NCBI RefSeq assembly: GCF_018139485.1
Contig: NZ_JAGSNF010000017.1
Coordinates: forward strand, 1-64,000
DNA length: 64,000 nt
From: Phycicoccus avicenniae
GTDB taxonomy: Bacteria; Actinomycetota; Actinomycetes; Actinomycetales; Dermatophilaceae
Direction of reading: 5' to 3'
Position numbers and translations under genes: made by a program
Part shown: in pieces, positions 48,267-57,847 of the stretch
Numbering within the stretch: the first letter of the stretch is position 1
How the letters are laid out: every line of letters starts with the position of its first letter
Notes under the pieces: model-generated
The model's database searches: none
Seen by the model: only the letters and a program-made list of their open reading frames with translations
Told to the model about the DNA's origin: nothing

Positions 48267-49802
48267 ATGAACGCACCCGACCCCGCCCCCGCCCCGGTCT
48301 CCGCCGCCCCCGTCGCGCCCGAGCCCGTCGACTCCCCGACCCCCGGCGCGCCCGGCGACCCGGTCGTCACGAAGGGCTCGTACCCCGTGCTGCGCTGGCT
48401 CGTCGCCGCGACGTTCACGGTCATCCTCAACGAGACGATCATGATCAACGCGATCCCCCGGCTCATGGCGGACTTCGGGGTCACGGAGCGGGCCGCGCAG
48501 TGGCTCTCGACCGCCTTCATGCTCACGATGGCCGTCGTCATCCCGGTGACCGGGTGGTTCCTCCAGCGGGTCACCACCCGTGCGGCGTTCACGACCGCGA
48601 TGTCGGTCTTCACGCTCGGCACGGTCATCGCCGCCGCGGCCCCGACCTTCCCCATCCTCATCGGCGGCCGGGTCGTCCAGGCGGCCGGCACCGCGGTCAT
48701 GGTGCCGCTGCTCATGACGACCCTCATGACCGTCGTCGCCCAGCAGGACCGCGGCCGGATCATGGGGAACGTGACGCTCGCGATCTCCGTCGCCCCGGCC
48801 CTCGGTCCGACGCTCAGCGGGTTCGTCCTGGCCGTCGCCGGGTGGCGCTGGCTCTTCATCGTCGTCCTGCCGGTCGTCGCGCTCGTGACCGCCGCCGGCC
48901 TGCGCCGCCTCGAGAACGTCGGCGAGGCGAAGGTGAGCAGCGTCGACTGGGCGAGCGTCCTGCTCGCCGGCCTCGGCTTCGGGGGACTCGTCTACGGCCT
49001 CAGCCGGTTCGGCGAGGTCGAGGGCGGCTTCCTTCCGGCGCCGCTGTGGATCGTCGGCGGCCTGGCGGTCGTCGGCGCCTTCGCGCTGCGCCAGCGGCTG
49101 CTCGTCCGCCGCTCGACGCCGCTGCTCGACCTGCGCACCCTCGGCTACCGCGTCTACGCCACGGCCGTGTCGATGCAGTCGCTCGCGTTCCTGTCGATGC
49201 TCGGTGCGGGCATCCTGCTGCCGCTGTACCTGCAGAACCTGCGCGGCCTCACCCCGCTCGAGACCGGGCTGCTCGTCGCCCCCGGTGGCCTCGCGATGGG
49301 GCTGCTCGGCCCGGTCGTCGGCCGCATCTACGACCGCGTCGGCGCCCGCCCGCTCGTCCTTCCGGGCTCGGTCGGCGTGCTGCTCGGCCTGCTCGGCCTC
49401 AGCCGCATCGGTGAGACCACGCCGTACGTGCTCATCCTGCTGCTCCAGGTCGTGCTCATGGTGAGCATCGCGGGCCTGATGACCCCGGCCTTCACGCTCG
49501 GCCTCGGCTCGCTCCCGGCGCGGCTGTACTCGCACGGCAGCTCGCTGCTGGGCACGACGCAGCAGGTCGCGGCGGCCGTCGGCACGGCGCTCACCGTCAC
49601 CGTGCTGTCCTGGCGCGAGCGGGTCGCGATCGAGGGCGGGGCGTCGGACGCCGCCGCCTACGTGGGCGGGGTCCAGGCCGCGTTCCTCGTCATGGCGGTC
49701 CTCGCCGTCGGGGTCATCGTCCTCGCGGCGATGCTGCCGTCACGTCCCTCGGAGGTCGAGGGCGAGGAGGCCGCCGACGCCTCCGCCGTCGCCGCGCACT
49801 GA
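48267..49802 (+). CDS. MFS drug:H+ antiporter, DHA2 (EmrB/QacA) family
   Basis: 511 residues with about fourteen hydrophobic helices after a Pro/Ala-rich cytosolic N-terminus. Family signs: LNETIMINAIPRLMADFGVTERAAQWLSTAFMLTMAVVIPVTGWFLQR, and motif C GALGPTLSGFV (here APALGPTLSGFVLAVAGWRWLF). Probably exports drugs or lipophilic metabolites. ATG start; the preceding GC-rich frame is rejected. Confidence 0.92.
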   Translation: MNAPDPAPAPVSAAPVAPEPVDSPTPGAPGDPVVTKGSYPVLRWLVAATFTVILNETIMINAIPRLMADFGVTERAAQWLSTAFMLTMAVVIPVTGWFLQRVTTRAAFTTAMSVFTLGTVIAAAAPTFPILIGGRVVQAAGTAVMVPLLMTTLMTVVAQQDRGRIMGNVTLAISVAPALGPTLSGFVLAVAGWRWLFIVVLPVVALVTAAGLRRLENVGEAKVSSVDWASVLLAGLGFGGLVYGLSRFGEVEGGFLPAPLWIVGGLAVVGAFALRQRLLVRRSTPLLDLRTLGYRVYATAVSMQSLAFLSMLGAGILLPLYLQNLRGLTPLETGLLVAPGGLAMGLLGPVVGRIYDRVGARPLVLPGSVGVLLGLLGLSRIGETTPYVLILLLQVVLMVSIAGLMTPAFTLGLGSLPARLYSHGSSLLGTTQQVAAAVGTALTVTVLSWRERVAIEGGASDAAAYVGGVQAAFLVMAVLAVGVIVLAAMLPSRPSEVEGEEAADASAVAAH

Positions 49803-49913
49803 GCGCTCACTGACCGGCCTCGGCCGGCCGTCGCACCGGCTCGTCGCCGCGGGCACCGAGACGTCCCGCGTCACCCTCTCCCGCCGACGGCACGGAGAGT
49901 GAGGGCGCCGGCG

Positions 49914-52325
49914 TCAGCTGAGGTGGTACGGCTCGACGTCGCTTCGGTTGCTCTCGTCGTCGTTCGCCTCGCAGCTCGACCCGTTCGAGCCCGAGCCGCC
50001 GCCCTCACGTCGCGCGAAGCGGACGACGACCGCCTTGGACGCGGGGCAGTTGCTGCCCTCGGCGACGTGGTCGAGGGGAACGAGGACGTTGCACTCGGGG
50101 TAGTACGCCGCCGCGCACCCGCGGGCCGTCGGGTACTCGACGACGCGGTAGCCACGGGCCACCCGCTCGCTGCCGTCGGTCCACACCGACACGACGTCGT
50201 AGAGCTCGCCCGCGGTGAGACCCAGCTGGGTGACGTCGTCCGGGTGGACCATGACGACGTTCCGGCCGCCGGCGAGGCCGCGGTAGCGGTCGTCGTGCCC
50301 GTAGATCGTCGTGTTGAACTGGTCGTGGCTGCGCATCGTCTGCAGCAGCAGGTGCCCCTCCGGCGCCTCGAGGACGGCGATCGGGCTCACCGACAGCTCG
50401 GCCCGGCCGCTGTCGGTCGTGAACGTGCGGGTGTCGCGCGGCGGGTGCGGCAGGGTGAAGCCGCCGGGCCGCATGACCTTCTCCTGGTAGGCCTCGCAGC
50501 CAGGGACGGTGTTCGCGATGTGCCGGCGGATCGCCGTGTAGTCCTCGGCCATCGCGGCCCAGTCGATGGACGACCCCTCGGGACCGTCGCCGAGCGTCGC
50601 CTCCGCGACCCGGCAGACGATCCAGGGCTCGCTGCGCAGGTGCTCGCTGGCGGGCTCGTTGCGTCCGACCGACAGGTGCACCTCGGACATCGAGTCCTCG
50701 ACGGTGACGCCCTGCCACCCGCCGGCCCGGATGTCGCGCTCGGTCCGGCCGAGGCACGGCAGGATGAGCATGCTCCTCCCGGGTAGGACGTGGGTGCGGT
50801 TGAGCTTGGTCGACACCTGGACGCCGAGGTCGACGGTGCGCAGCGCCTCGAAGGTCGCGTCGGAGTCGGGGCTCGCGGAGGCGAGGTTGCCACCGAGCCC
50901 GAAGAGCACCTTGACCTTGCCCTCGGCGAGCGCCCGGAGGGTGTTGACGACGTCGTAGCCGCGCTCGGTCGGCGGGTCGAACCCGAACTCGGCGCGCAGG
51001 TTCGTCGCGTAGTGCTTCGGCAGCTTCTCCCAGATCCCCATCGTCCGGTCGCCCTGGACGTTGGAGTGTCCGCGGACGGGGCACAGCCCGGCGCCCGGCT
51101 TGCCGATGTTGCCCTGGAGCAGGGCGACGTTCGTGATCTCCTTGACGGTCGCGACGGCGTGCCGGTGCTGGGTGACCCCCATCGCCCAGCAGAAGACGGT
51201 CCGCGACGACGCGGCGAGCAGGTCGGCGAGCTCCTCGATCTGCTCACGCGGCAGGCCCGTGGCGCGCAGCACGACGTCCCAGTCGAGGTCGGCGACGTGG
51301 GCGCGGTACTCCTCGAGGCCGTTGGTGTGCCGGGCGAGGAAGTCCTCGTCGACGGCTCCCCGCTCGAGCAGGAGCGCGCCGAGGGCCTGGAAGAGGGCGA
51401 GGTCCCCGCCGAGGCGGATCGGCAGGTAGAGGCTCGCGAGGTCGGTGCCGACGCCCGCGAGGCCCTTGACCTTCTGCGGGTTGTCGAACTTCATGAGCCC
51501 TGTCTCGGGCAGCGGGTTGACGGCGACGACCTTGCCGCCGCCCTGGACGCACTTCTCGAGCGCGCTGAGCATGCGCGGGTGGTTCGTCCCGGGGTTCTGC
51601 CCGGCGATGACGACGAGCTCGGCCTCGTGGAGGTCCTCGAGCGAGACCGACCCCTTGCCGATGCCGATGGCCTCGGCGAGCGCGACGGACGTCGACTCGT
51701 GGCACATGTTCGAGCAGTCGGGCAGGTTGTTCGTCCCGAAGGCACGGGCGAAGAGCTGGTAGGCGTACGCGGCCTCGTTCGACGCGCGGCCCGAGGTGTA
51801 GAAGACGGCCTCGTCCGGGGAGTCCAGGCCCTGCAGCGCGCCGGCGACGACGCCGATCGCCTCGTCCCACGAGACCGGCTCGTAGTGGGTCCCGCCCTCG
51901 CGCAGGAGCATGGGCTCGGTGATCCGCCCCTGCTGGCCGAGCCGGAAGTCGGACCACGTGGCCATCTCGGCGACGGAGTGGTGGGCGAAGAAGGCCCGGT
52001 CGGCCTTGCGCTTCGTCGCCTCCTCGGCGACGGCCTTCGCCCCGTTCTCGCAGAACTCGGCGAAGCTGCGGTGCTCCGGGTCCGGGTCGGGCCACGCGCA
52101 GCCCATGCAGTCGAAGCCGTCGGCCTGGTTGAGCCGCCGCAGGGTGTTCAGGGTGCGCACCGGGCCCATCTGCCCGGCGCTGCGGTTCATCGAGACGGCG
52201 ACGGCCTCGATGCCCGCCGCGGCCTTGCGCCGCTCGTGGACGTCGACGTCCGTGGCGTCCACGTCGTCACGGGGCGCGCCCCGCCACGGCTCGAGAAGGC
52301 GGCTCATCCGGGTGCTGTCGACCAT
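49914..52325 (-). CDS. FdhF/YdeP-family molybdopterin oxidoreductase
   Basis: 803 residues, full length for YdeP (formate dehydrogenase alpha-like). Recognised blocks: [78 protein letters not shown]-type region, [31 protein letters not shown] and the C-terminal MPT domain. A Ser/Asn-rich tail follows. The substrate is unknown; YdeP is linked to acid resistance in E. coli. No partner subunit lies nearby. ATG at 52325 taken; an in-frame ATG at 52307 is possible. Confidence 0.93.
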   Translation of the reverse strand: [803 protein letters not shown]

Positions 52326-52491
52326 GTCCCCACTCTCGCACCGATGGACCCGGGCGGGGACCCCCGGCGCCGACATTCCACAGGGGATGACCTGGACGTT
52401 CGGTCACGTCTCGCGGATCGGCCGCGTCGGGTGCCGGATCGTCCCTATCCTGGCTCACGCTGCCCACCCCTCCAGCCCTCCGGAGCCCCTC

Positions 52492-53913
52492 ATGCGCGGT
52501 TCGACCCGTGGTCTCGTCGTGTCCCTGCTGGGGACCGTCCTCGTGGTCACCGCCCAGGCCCCGACCGTGTCCGCGCCGCGGGGCGACACCGTCTCCGGGA
52601 CGCTCGTGGCGACCGTCGCCGACGACTTCGCGGCGGGCGAGGACACCGACGGGCTGGGCATCATCCCGGACGAGGACCCGACCCGGTTCGTCCCGCTCGC
52701 CGGCGTCGAGGCGGCCGACCTGGCCGTCGCGCCCGGCGAGCGGGTGCGCGCGCGGGGACGCCTCGCGGCGGGGGGCCTGCGCACGGCTGCGTCCGGGGTC
52801 CGCCCGCTCACGGCGCGGTCCGCGCCGTCCGAGGGCTCGACGCCGCTGGTCGCGCCCTTCGAGGAGCCGGAGGTGGCCGCGGCGGCCCGGACGACGTCGC
52901 TGCTCGCCATCACGGTCCGCTTCTCCGACGGCTCCGGCGGGACGGTGGACAAGGCCCGGCTGTCCCGCACGCTCTTCGGCGACGGGGACTCGGTGTCCAC
53001 CTACTACTCGGAGACCTCGCGCGGGTCCTGGACGACGAAGGGCCGGGTCGTCGGCCCGTTCACCGTCTCCGGCTCGACCCGGGGGTGCGACTGGGAGGGC
53101 TGGGGGGACTCGGCCCGCGACCAGGCCGGGCGCACGGTCGACCTCTCGGCGTACACGAACGTCATGGTCGTCTGGCCGACGGCGGCCTGCGGGTGGGCCG
53201 GTCTCGGCCACGTGCGGGGCCCGTACTCCTGGATCAACCAGAGCACCCCCTCGGTCCTCGTCACCGCGCACGAGCTGGGCCACAACTACGGCCTGCCGCA
53301 CGCCTCGTCCTACGAGTGCCGCGACGCGTCCGGGCGACGGGTCACGATCTCCGACCGGTGCTCGGTCGTGGGGTACGCCGACCCCTTCTCGGCGATGGGC
53401 AACCGCGGCGCTCGGCTGCACCACGGGATCCATCGGCAGGACCTCCGGCTGATGTCGACGCGGAACGTCGCCTACGACGAGGCGACCGAGGTCGACCTCG
53501 CCCCGCTCTACGCCGCGGGCGGCGTCCGGGCGCTGCGGATCCCGCGCGACGGCCGCTCGTCGTACGTCGTCGAGTACCGGCGTCCGTACGCGACGTTCGA
53601 CGACTTCGCCTCCGCGAGCGCGGTCGCCACCGGGGTGACGATCCGGGTCGACCAGGGCGGTGACGACTCCCTGCTCCTCGACACCACGCCGGACACGCGC
53701 TCGCTCGACGACGCGGCCCTCCAGGTCGGTCGGGTCTTCGAGGACCCGACGACCGGGATGCGGCTCACCCTCGAGGCTCGCACGAGCAGCCTGGCGTCGG
53801 TGTCGGTCTCCTGGCCCTCGACCCGCACCCCTCCGGCGTGGCTCGAGGGCGCCGGGCGCAGCCGCGCGAACGTCCCGGTCTGGAGGCCGCCGGCGGACCT
53901 CCTGCGGCCGTGA
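52492..53913 (+). CDS. Secreted zinc metalloprotease
   Basis: 473 residues. Signal peptide MRGSTRGLVVSLLGTVLVVTAQAPTVSA, a proregion-like domain to about 140, then a metzincin-type catalytic part with VLVTAHELGHNYGLPHASSYEC (HExxHxxGxxH, about 258-270) and a downstream Met-turn candidate FSAMGNRG. Cysteines in GCDWEGW, AACGWAG and ECRD may form disulfides. Extracellular protein degradation is likely. Its stop overlaps the DUF429 start (GTGA). Confidence 0.88.
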   Translation: MRGSTRGLVVSLLGTVLVVTAQAPTVSAPRGDTVSGTLVATVADDFAAGEDTDGLGIIPDEDPTRFVPLAGVEAADLAVAPGERVRARGRLAAGGLRTAASGVRPLTARSAPSEGSTPLVAPFEEPEVAAAARTTSLLAITVRFSDGSGGTVDKARLSRTLFGDGDSVSTYYSETSRGSWTTKGRVVGPFTVSGSTRGCDWEGWGDSARDQAGRTVDLSAYTNVMVVWPTAACGWAGLGHVRGPYSWINQSTPSVLVTAHELGHNYGLPHASSYECRDASGRRVTISDRCSVVGYADPFSAMGNRGARLHHGIHRQDLRLMSTRNVAYDEATEVDLAPLYAAGGVRALRIPRDGRSSYVVEYRRPYATFDDFASASAVATGVTIRVDQGGDDSLLLDTTPDTRSLDDAALQVGRVFEDPTTGMRLTLEARTSSLASVSVSWPSTRTPPAWLEGAGRSRANVPVWRPPADLLRP

Positions 53914-54776
53914 CCTCGGACGACGTCGACCCGTCTGTGCGGCGACGGGTCCTCGAGGAGAGCCTCGGGGCGCTGCGCCGCGCCGGCTTCCCCGCCGCGG
54001 CGCTGCGCGACGTCGACCGTCTGCTCCGTCCCCACGCGGAGCCGGGCACGGTCCCGGCAGCCGCCGGCACGGGGCCCGTCGACGTCGTCGCGCCCGTCCT
54101 CGGCGTCGACGGGTGCAAGGCCGGCTGGGTCGGCGCCCTCCTGGAGCCGGGCGCCCCCCGACCGAGCGTCGTCGTCGCCGCGACGATCGTCGAGCTCGTC
54201 GAGGCCGTCCGCGAGCGCACCGGCGTGCGGGTTGTCGGCATCGACATCCCCATCGGGCTGCCCGACGGCTCGACCCGGGCGGCGGACGCCCTCGCCCGCC
54301 GTGCCCTCCCCGGCAAGGCCTCGTCCGTCTTCTCCACCCTGACCCGGGCCGCCTACGAGCAGCCGGACCGCGCCGCCGCGGACCGGGTGAACCGCGAGCG
54401 CTGCGGCCAGGGGGTCGGCGCCCAGGCCTTCGCGCTGCGGGCCAAGATCCTCGAGGTCGACGCCTGGGTGCGAGCCCGGCCCACCGTCGAGGTCGTCGAG
54501 GTGCACCCGGAGGTCTCGTTCGCGGCGATGGCCGGCGGCCCCCTCGTGGCCGGCAAGAAGACCGACGCCGGGCGGCAGGCACGCGTCGAGGCCCTCGCCG
54601 CGGTCGGGCTGGCCCGCCCGTCGGTACTCGAGGGCCGCGGGTACGCCGCCGACGACGTCCTCGACGCGTGCGCCGTCGCGTGGACGGCGGCCCGTCGGGC
54701 GTCCGGCCTCTCGCACTCGTTGCCCGAGGTCCCCGAGGTCCACTCCGACGGCATCCCCGCGGCCATCCACGTCTGA
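53910..54776 (+). CDS. DUF429 predicted nuclease-like protein
   Basis: 288 residues. RNase H-like core: VLGVDGCKAGWVGALLEPG (about 68-86), VVGIDIPIGLPD with its Asp, FSTLTRAAYEQ, QAFALRAKILEVDAW, VVEVHPEVSFAAMAGGPL and KKTDAGRQARVEAL. The first 60 residues are an extra helical region. Function unknown. GTG start overlaps the protease stop, so the two are co-translated. Confidence 0.85.
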   Translation: MTSDDVDPSVRRRVLEESLGALRRAGFPAAALRDVDRLLRPHAEPGTVPAAAGTGPVDVVAPVLGVDGCKAGWVGALLEPGAPRPSVVVAATIVELVEAVRERTGVRVVGIDIPIGLPDGSTRAADALARRALPGKASSVFSTLTRAAYEQPDRAAADRVNRERCGQGVGAQAFALRAKILEVDAWVRARPTVEVVEVHPEVSFAAMAGGPLVAGKKTDAGRQARVEALAAVGLARPSVLEGRGYAADDVLDACAVAWTAARRASGLSHSLPEVPEVHSDGIPAAIHV

Positions 54777-54816
54777 ACCGGACGGAAACCCCCTGGCGTC
54801 GGACGCCGACGGCGAG

Positions 54817-54822
54817 CACGAT
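54817..54822 (+). promoter_or_regulatory. -10 hexamer (CACGAT) of the VOC gene
   Basis: CACGAT ends 6 nt before the ATG at 54829. Confidence 0.45.
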
Positions 54823-54828
54823 GCGCCC

Positions 54829-55227
54829 ATGACCAGCCGCGTGTCCCACACGAGCGTCGACTGCCACGACGCCTACGCCCTCTCACAGTGGTGGAAGGGG
54901 GTCCTCGGCTACGTCGACGTCGAGGACGACCCGAACCTCCCCGGCCACGAGGAGTGCATGATCCTCGCCGCGGACGGGTCGCACCGGCTGCTCTTCATCG
55001 AGGTGCCCGAGGGCAAGACCGGGAAGAACCGGATGCACCTCGACCTCGAGCCGACGGACCGCACCCGCGACGAGGAGGTCGACCGGCTGGTCGCCCACGG
55101 GGCCGTCCTCGTCACCGACCACCGCGGCATCCGGGGTCCGGGGACGGGGTGGGCCCTGCTCGCCGACCCCGAGGGCAACGAGTTCTGCGTCCTGCGCAGC
55201 GCCGCCGAGCGCGTGACGAGCGCCTGA
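54829..55227 (+). CDS. VOC-family glyoxalase-like protein
   Basis: 132 residues: SHTSVDCHDAYALSQWWKGVLGYVDVEDDPNLPGHEECMILAADG, HRLLFIEVPEGKTGKNRMHLDLEPTDRTRDEEVDRLVAHGA and WALLADPEGNEFCVLRS, the glyoxalase-like domain of actinobacterial VOC proteins. Metal ligands are plausible (His, Glu, His, Glu). Substrate unknown. Confidence 0.87.
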   Translation: MTSRVSHTSVDCHDAYALSQWWKGVLGYVDVEDDPNLPGHEECMILAADGSHRLLFIEVPEGKTGKNRMHLDLEPTDRTRDEEVDRLVAHGAVLVTDHRGIRGPGTGWALLADPEGNEFCVLRSAAERVTSA

Positions 55228-55337
55228 CGCCCGGACCTCCCGGAACACCGGAGGGTGCCACGCGGTTGGCCCGGACGACCACTGGGTGTCGCCGCGCCGT
55301 CGCGCGGTGGCACGCACGCCCCCGACGAGAGGCACGC

Positions 55338-56261
55338 ATGAGCCGCTGGACCTTCGACGACATCCCCGACCTCACCGGCCGCCGCGCCGTCGTGACCGGG
55401 GCCAACTCGGGCATCGGCCTCGTCGAGGCCCGTGAGCTGGCCCGGCACGGTGCCGACGTCGTCATGGCCGTCCGGAACATGGAGTCCGGCGAGAAGGGCG
55501 CGGACCGCATCCGGGCCACCGGTGTCCCCGGCTCGGTGACGGTCGAGGAGCTCGACCTCGCGTCGCAGGACTCCGTGCGACGGTTCGCGGACCGGGTCGA
55601 GGGGCCGCTCGACCTCCTGCTCAACAACGCCGGGGTCATGATGCCGCCGCGCTACCGCGAGACCGAGGACGGCTTCGAGCTGCAGTTCGGCACCAACCAC
55701 CTGGGCCACTTCGCGCTCACCGGCCGGCTCCTCCCGCAGCTGCTCGCGGCCGAGGCGCCCCGGGTGACGACGGTGTCGTCGATCGCCCACCACAACGGCG
55801 ACGGCGCCGTCTGCGAGGGCAACCCCCGTGAGGGGTACGACCCGCAGACCTCGTACGGGCGTTCCAAGCTCGCCAACCTGCTCTTCGCGACCGAGCTGCA
55901 GCGTCGGGCCGCCGCGGCCGGCTCGCACCTGACCTCGACCGCCGCCCACCCTGGCATCTCGTCGACGAACCTCATCGCGAGCAAGGACGGCCTCGGCGCG
56001 ATCCCCGTCGTGGGGACGGTCATGCAGCTCGTGTCCAAGGTCGTCTTCCCGGGCGCCGAGAAGGGGGCCGAGGCGGAGGTCTACGCGGCCACCGTCGCCG
56101 AGCCCGGCTCCTACACCGGTCCGACCGGGTTCCAGGAGACCCGTGGCGCCGTCGGCGAGGCCCGACGCTCGAGCCTGGCGCAGGACGAGACGCTCGCCCG
56201 GCTGCTCTGGGAGCGGTCCGAGGAGCTCACCGGCGTCACGATCTCGGTCGAGGGGCGGTGA
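55338..56261 (+). CDS. Short-chain dehydrogenase/reductase (retinol dehydrogenase-like)
   Basis: 307 residues. Cofactor loop TGANSGIG at about 18-25, NNAGVM, catalytic Ser in TTVSSIAHH and YGRSKLAN (Tyr-x3-Lys). The absence of a strong acid at the end of strand 2 and VMAVRNMESGEKGADR suggest NADP. Substrate unknown. GAGAGG before the ATG. Confidence 0.9.
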   Translation: MSRWTFDDIPDLTGRRAVVTGANSGIGLVEARELARHGADVVMAVRNMESGEKGADRIRATGVPGSVTVEELDLASQDSVRRFADRVEGPLDLLLNNAGVMMPPRYRETEDGFELQFGTNHLGHFALTGRLLPQLLAAEAPRVTTVSSIAHHNGDGAVCEGNPREGYDPQTSYGRSKLANLLFATELQRRAAAAGSHLTSTAAHPGISSTNLIASKDGLGAIPVVGTVMQLVSKVVFPGAEKGAEAEVYAATVAEPGSYTGPTGFQETRGAVGEARRSSLAQDETLARLLWERSEELTGVTISVEGR

Positions 56262-57166
56262 CCGGGGTGCGCGTCCTCCTCACCGGTGGCAGCGGCAAGG
56301 CCGGCCACCACGTCGCCCACCACCTGCGCGACGCGGGGCACGTCGTGACGAACGTCGACCGGGTGCCGCTCGGGCTCGACGGGGTCACCGACCTCGACGT
56401 CGAGCTCACCGACCTCGGCCAGCTCGTGTCCGTCCTGCGCATGCCGGCCGACCTCGCGGAGCTCGACACCGACGTCGCGCCGGGGTACGACGCCGTCGTC
56501 CACCTCGCGGCGATCCCGCGTATCGGGCTGCGCCCCGACAACGAGACCTACGCGAACAACGTCCTCACGACGTGGAACGTCCTCGAGGCCGCGGCGCTGC
56601 TCGAGGTCCCCAAGGTCGTCTTCGCCTCGTCGGAGACGACGTACGGCATCTGCTTCGCGAAGGGCGAGCGGCGGCCCGAGTACCTGCCGGTCGACGAGGA
56701 GCACCCGACGGTACCCGAGGACGCGTACGCGACGTCGAAGGTCGCGAACGAGGTGACGGCCCGGTCGGTCCAGGCCCGGACCGGCGCCGACGTCTACGGG
56801 CTGCGGATCAACAACGTCATCGAGCCGCACGAGTACGCCGAGCTGTTCCCGGCCTTCCTCGAGGACCCGACCCTGCGGCGGCGGAACATCTTCGCCTACA
56901 TCGACGCCCGGGACCTCGCGCACGCCGTCGAGCGGTGCCTGCTCACCGACGGGCTCGGGTACGAGGTGTTCAACATCGCGAACCCCGACCACTCCGTCGC
57001 GGCGCCGACGTCCGAGCTCGTCGCGCGCTTCTACGACGACGTGCCGCTGCGGCGGGAGATGGGCGAGACCGAGACCTTCTACGCCATCGACAAGGCGCGA
57101 CGGATGCTCGGGTACGACCCGCAGCACTCGTGGCGGGACGTCCTCGACGACCCGCGGGCCGGCTGA
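56258..57166 (+). CDS. NAD-dependent epimerase/dehydratase (uronate dehydrogenase-like)
   Basis: 302 residues, extended SDR. Nucleotide loop LLTGGSGKAGHHVAHHL; VHLAAIPRIG; catalytic Tyr-x3-Lys in DAYATSKVANEV and FASSETTYGICF. Similar proteins include uronate/aldose dehydrogenases and epimerases. GTGA overlap with the upstream SDR gene indicates a two-gene operon. Confidence 0.88.
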   Translation: MTGVRVLLTGGSGKAGHHVAHHLRDAGHVVTNVDRVPLGLDGVTDLDVELTDLGQLVSVLRMPADLAELDTDVAPGYDAVVHLAAIPRIGLRPDNETYANNVLTTWNVLEAAALLEVPKVVFASSETTYGICFAKGERRPEYLPVDEEHPTVPEDAYATSKVANEVTARSVQARTGADVYGLRINNVIEPHEYAELFPAFLEDPTLRRRNIFAYIDARDLAHAVERCLLTDGLGYEVFNIANPDHSVAAPTSELVARFYDDVPLRREMGETETFYAIDKARRMLGYDPQHSWRDVLDDPRAG

Positions 57167-57170
57167 CCCG

Positions 57171-57722
57171 TCAGGTGCCGAGCGTCCACCGCTCGTAGCC
57201 GAGGCCGCTCGGCCACGCCTGCGCCTCGGCGACCCGGGCGCCGCGCAGCGTCATCCCGTCGGGGAAGAGGCAGCGCCCCTCGCCCTGGACGACGGGGTAC
57301 CGGAAGAGGCGGACCTCGTCGACGAGCCCGGCCTCGAGGAGGGCGTGGACGAGCCGGACCGACCCGGTGCACACGACGTCGCCGCCGTCACCGTCCTTGA
57401 GCCCCCGGACGGCGGCGAGCCAGTCCCCGTCGAGGACGGTCGTGCCCGACCAGTCGGGGTCAACGAGGGTCGAGGACACGACGTACTTGGCGACCCGGTT
57501 GAGGTAGGCGCTGACACCGGTCGTGTCGCCGTCGAGGTCGCGCCAGTAGCCGCGGAAGGACTCGAAGGTGTCCCTCCCGACGAGCAGGGCGTCGGCGGCG
57601 TCGCGCTGCCGGGCGTTCTCCGCCCGCATCTGCGGGTCCTCGGCCTGGTCGTCGAACCAGTCGCCGAGCATGTCGATCCGGCCGTCGAGCGTGATGTTCT
57701 GGGTCACCGCGAGTGTGCGCAC
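57171..57722 (-). CDS. Dihydrofolate reductase-family protein (RibD C-terminal-like)
   Basis: 183 residues: VRTLAVTQNITLDGRIDMLGDWFDD, DALLVGRDTFESFRGYWRDL, YVVSSTLVDPDWSGTTVLDGD and VVCTGSVRLVHALLEAGLVDEVRLFRYPVVQGEGRCLFPDG, the RibD/DHFR fold. Likely an NADPH-dependent reductase; substrate unknown. Several GTGs precede the conserved start; 57722 chosen. Confidence 0.85.
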   Translation of the reverse strand: MRTLAVTQNITLDGRIDMLGDWFDDQAEDPQMRAENARQRDAADALLVGRDTFESFRGYWRDLDGDTTGVSAYLNRVAKYVVSSTLVDPDWSGTTVLDGDWLAAVRGLKDGDGGDVVCTGSVRLVHALLEAGLVDEVRLFRYPVVQGEGRCLFPDGMTLRGARVAEAQAWPSGLGYERWTLGT

Positions 57723-57835
57723 CTCCCCACGGTGCACCTCCCGACGCCCGTCCGGGGCTTTCGCCGCCCGCCAGGCCGGGAGGGGCGGCGGGCGGCGAGC
57801 CTCGACGGGCCTGACGACCCACGGGTGGGACGACC

Positions 57836-57841
57836 TAGGCT
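57836..57841 (+). promoter_or_regulatory. -10 hexamer (TAGGCT) of glpD
   Basis: TAGGCT ends 6 nt before the ATG at 57848. Confidence 0.55.
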
Positions 57842-57847
57842 GGGGGC

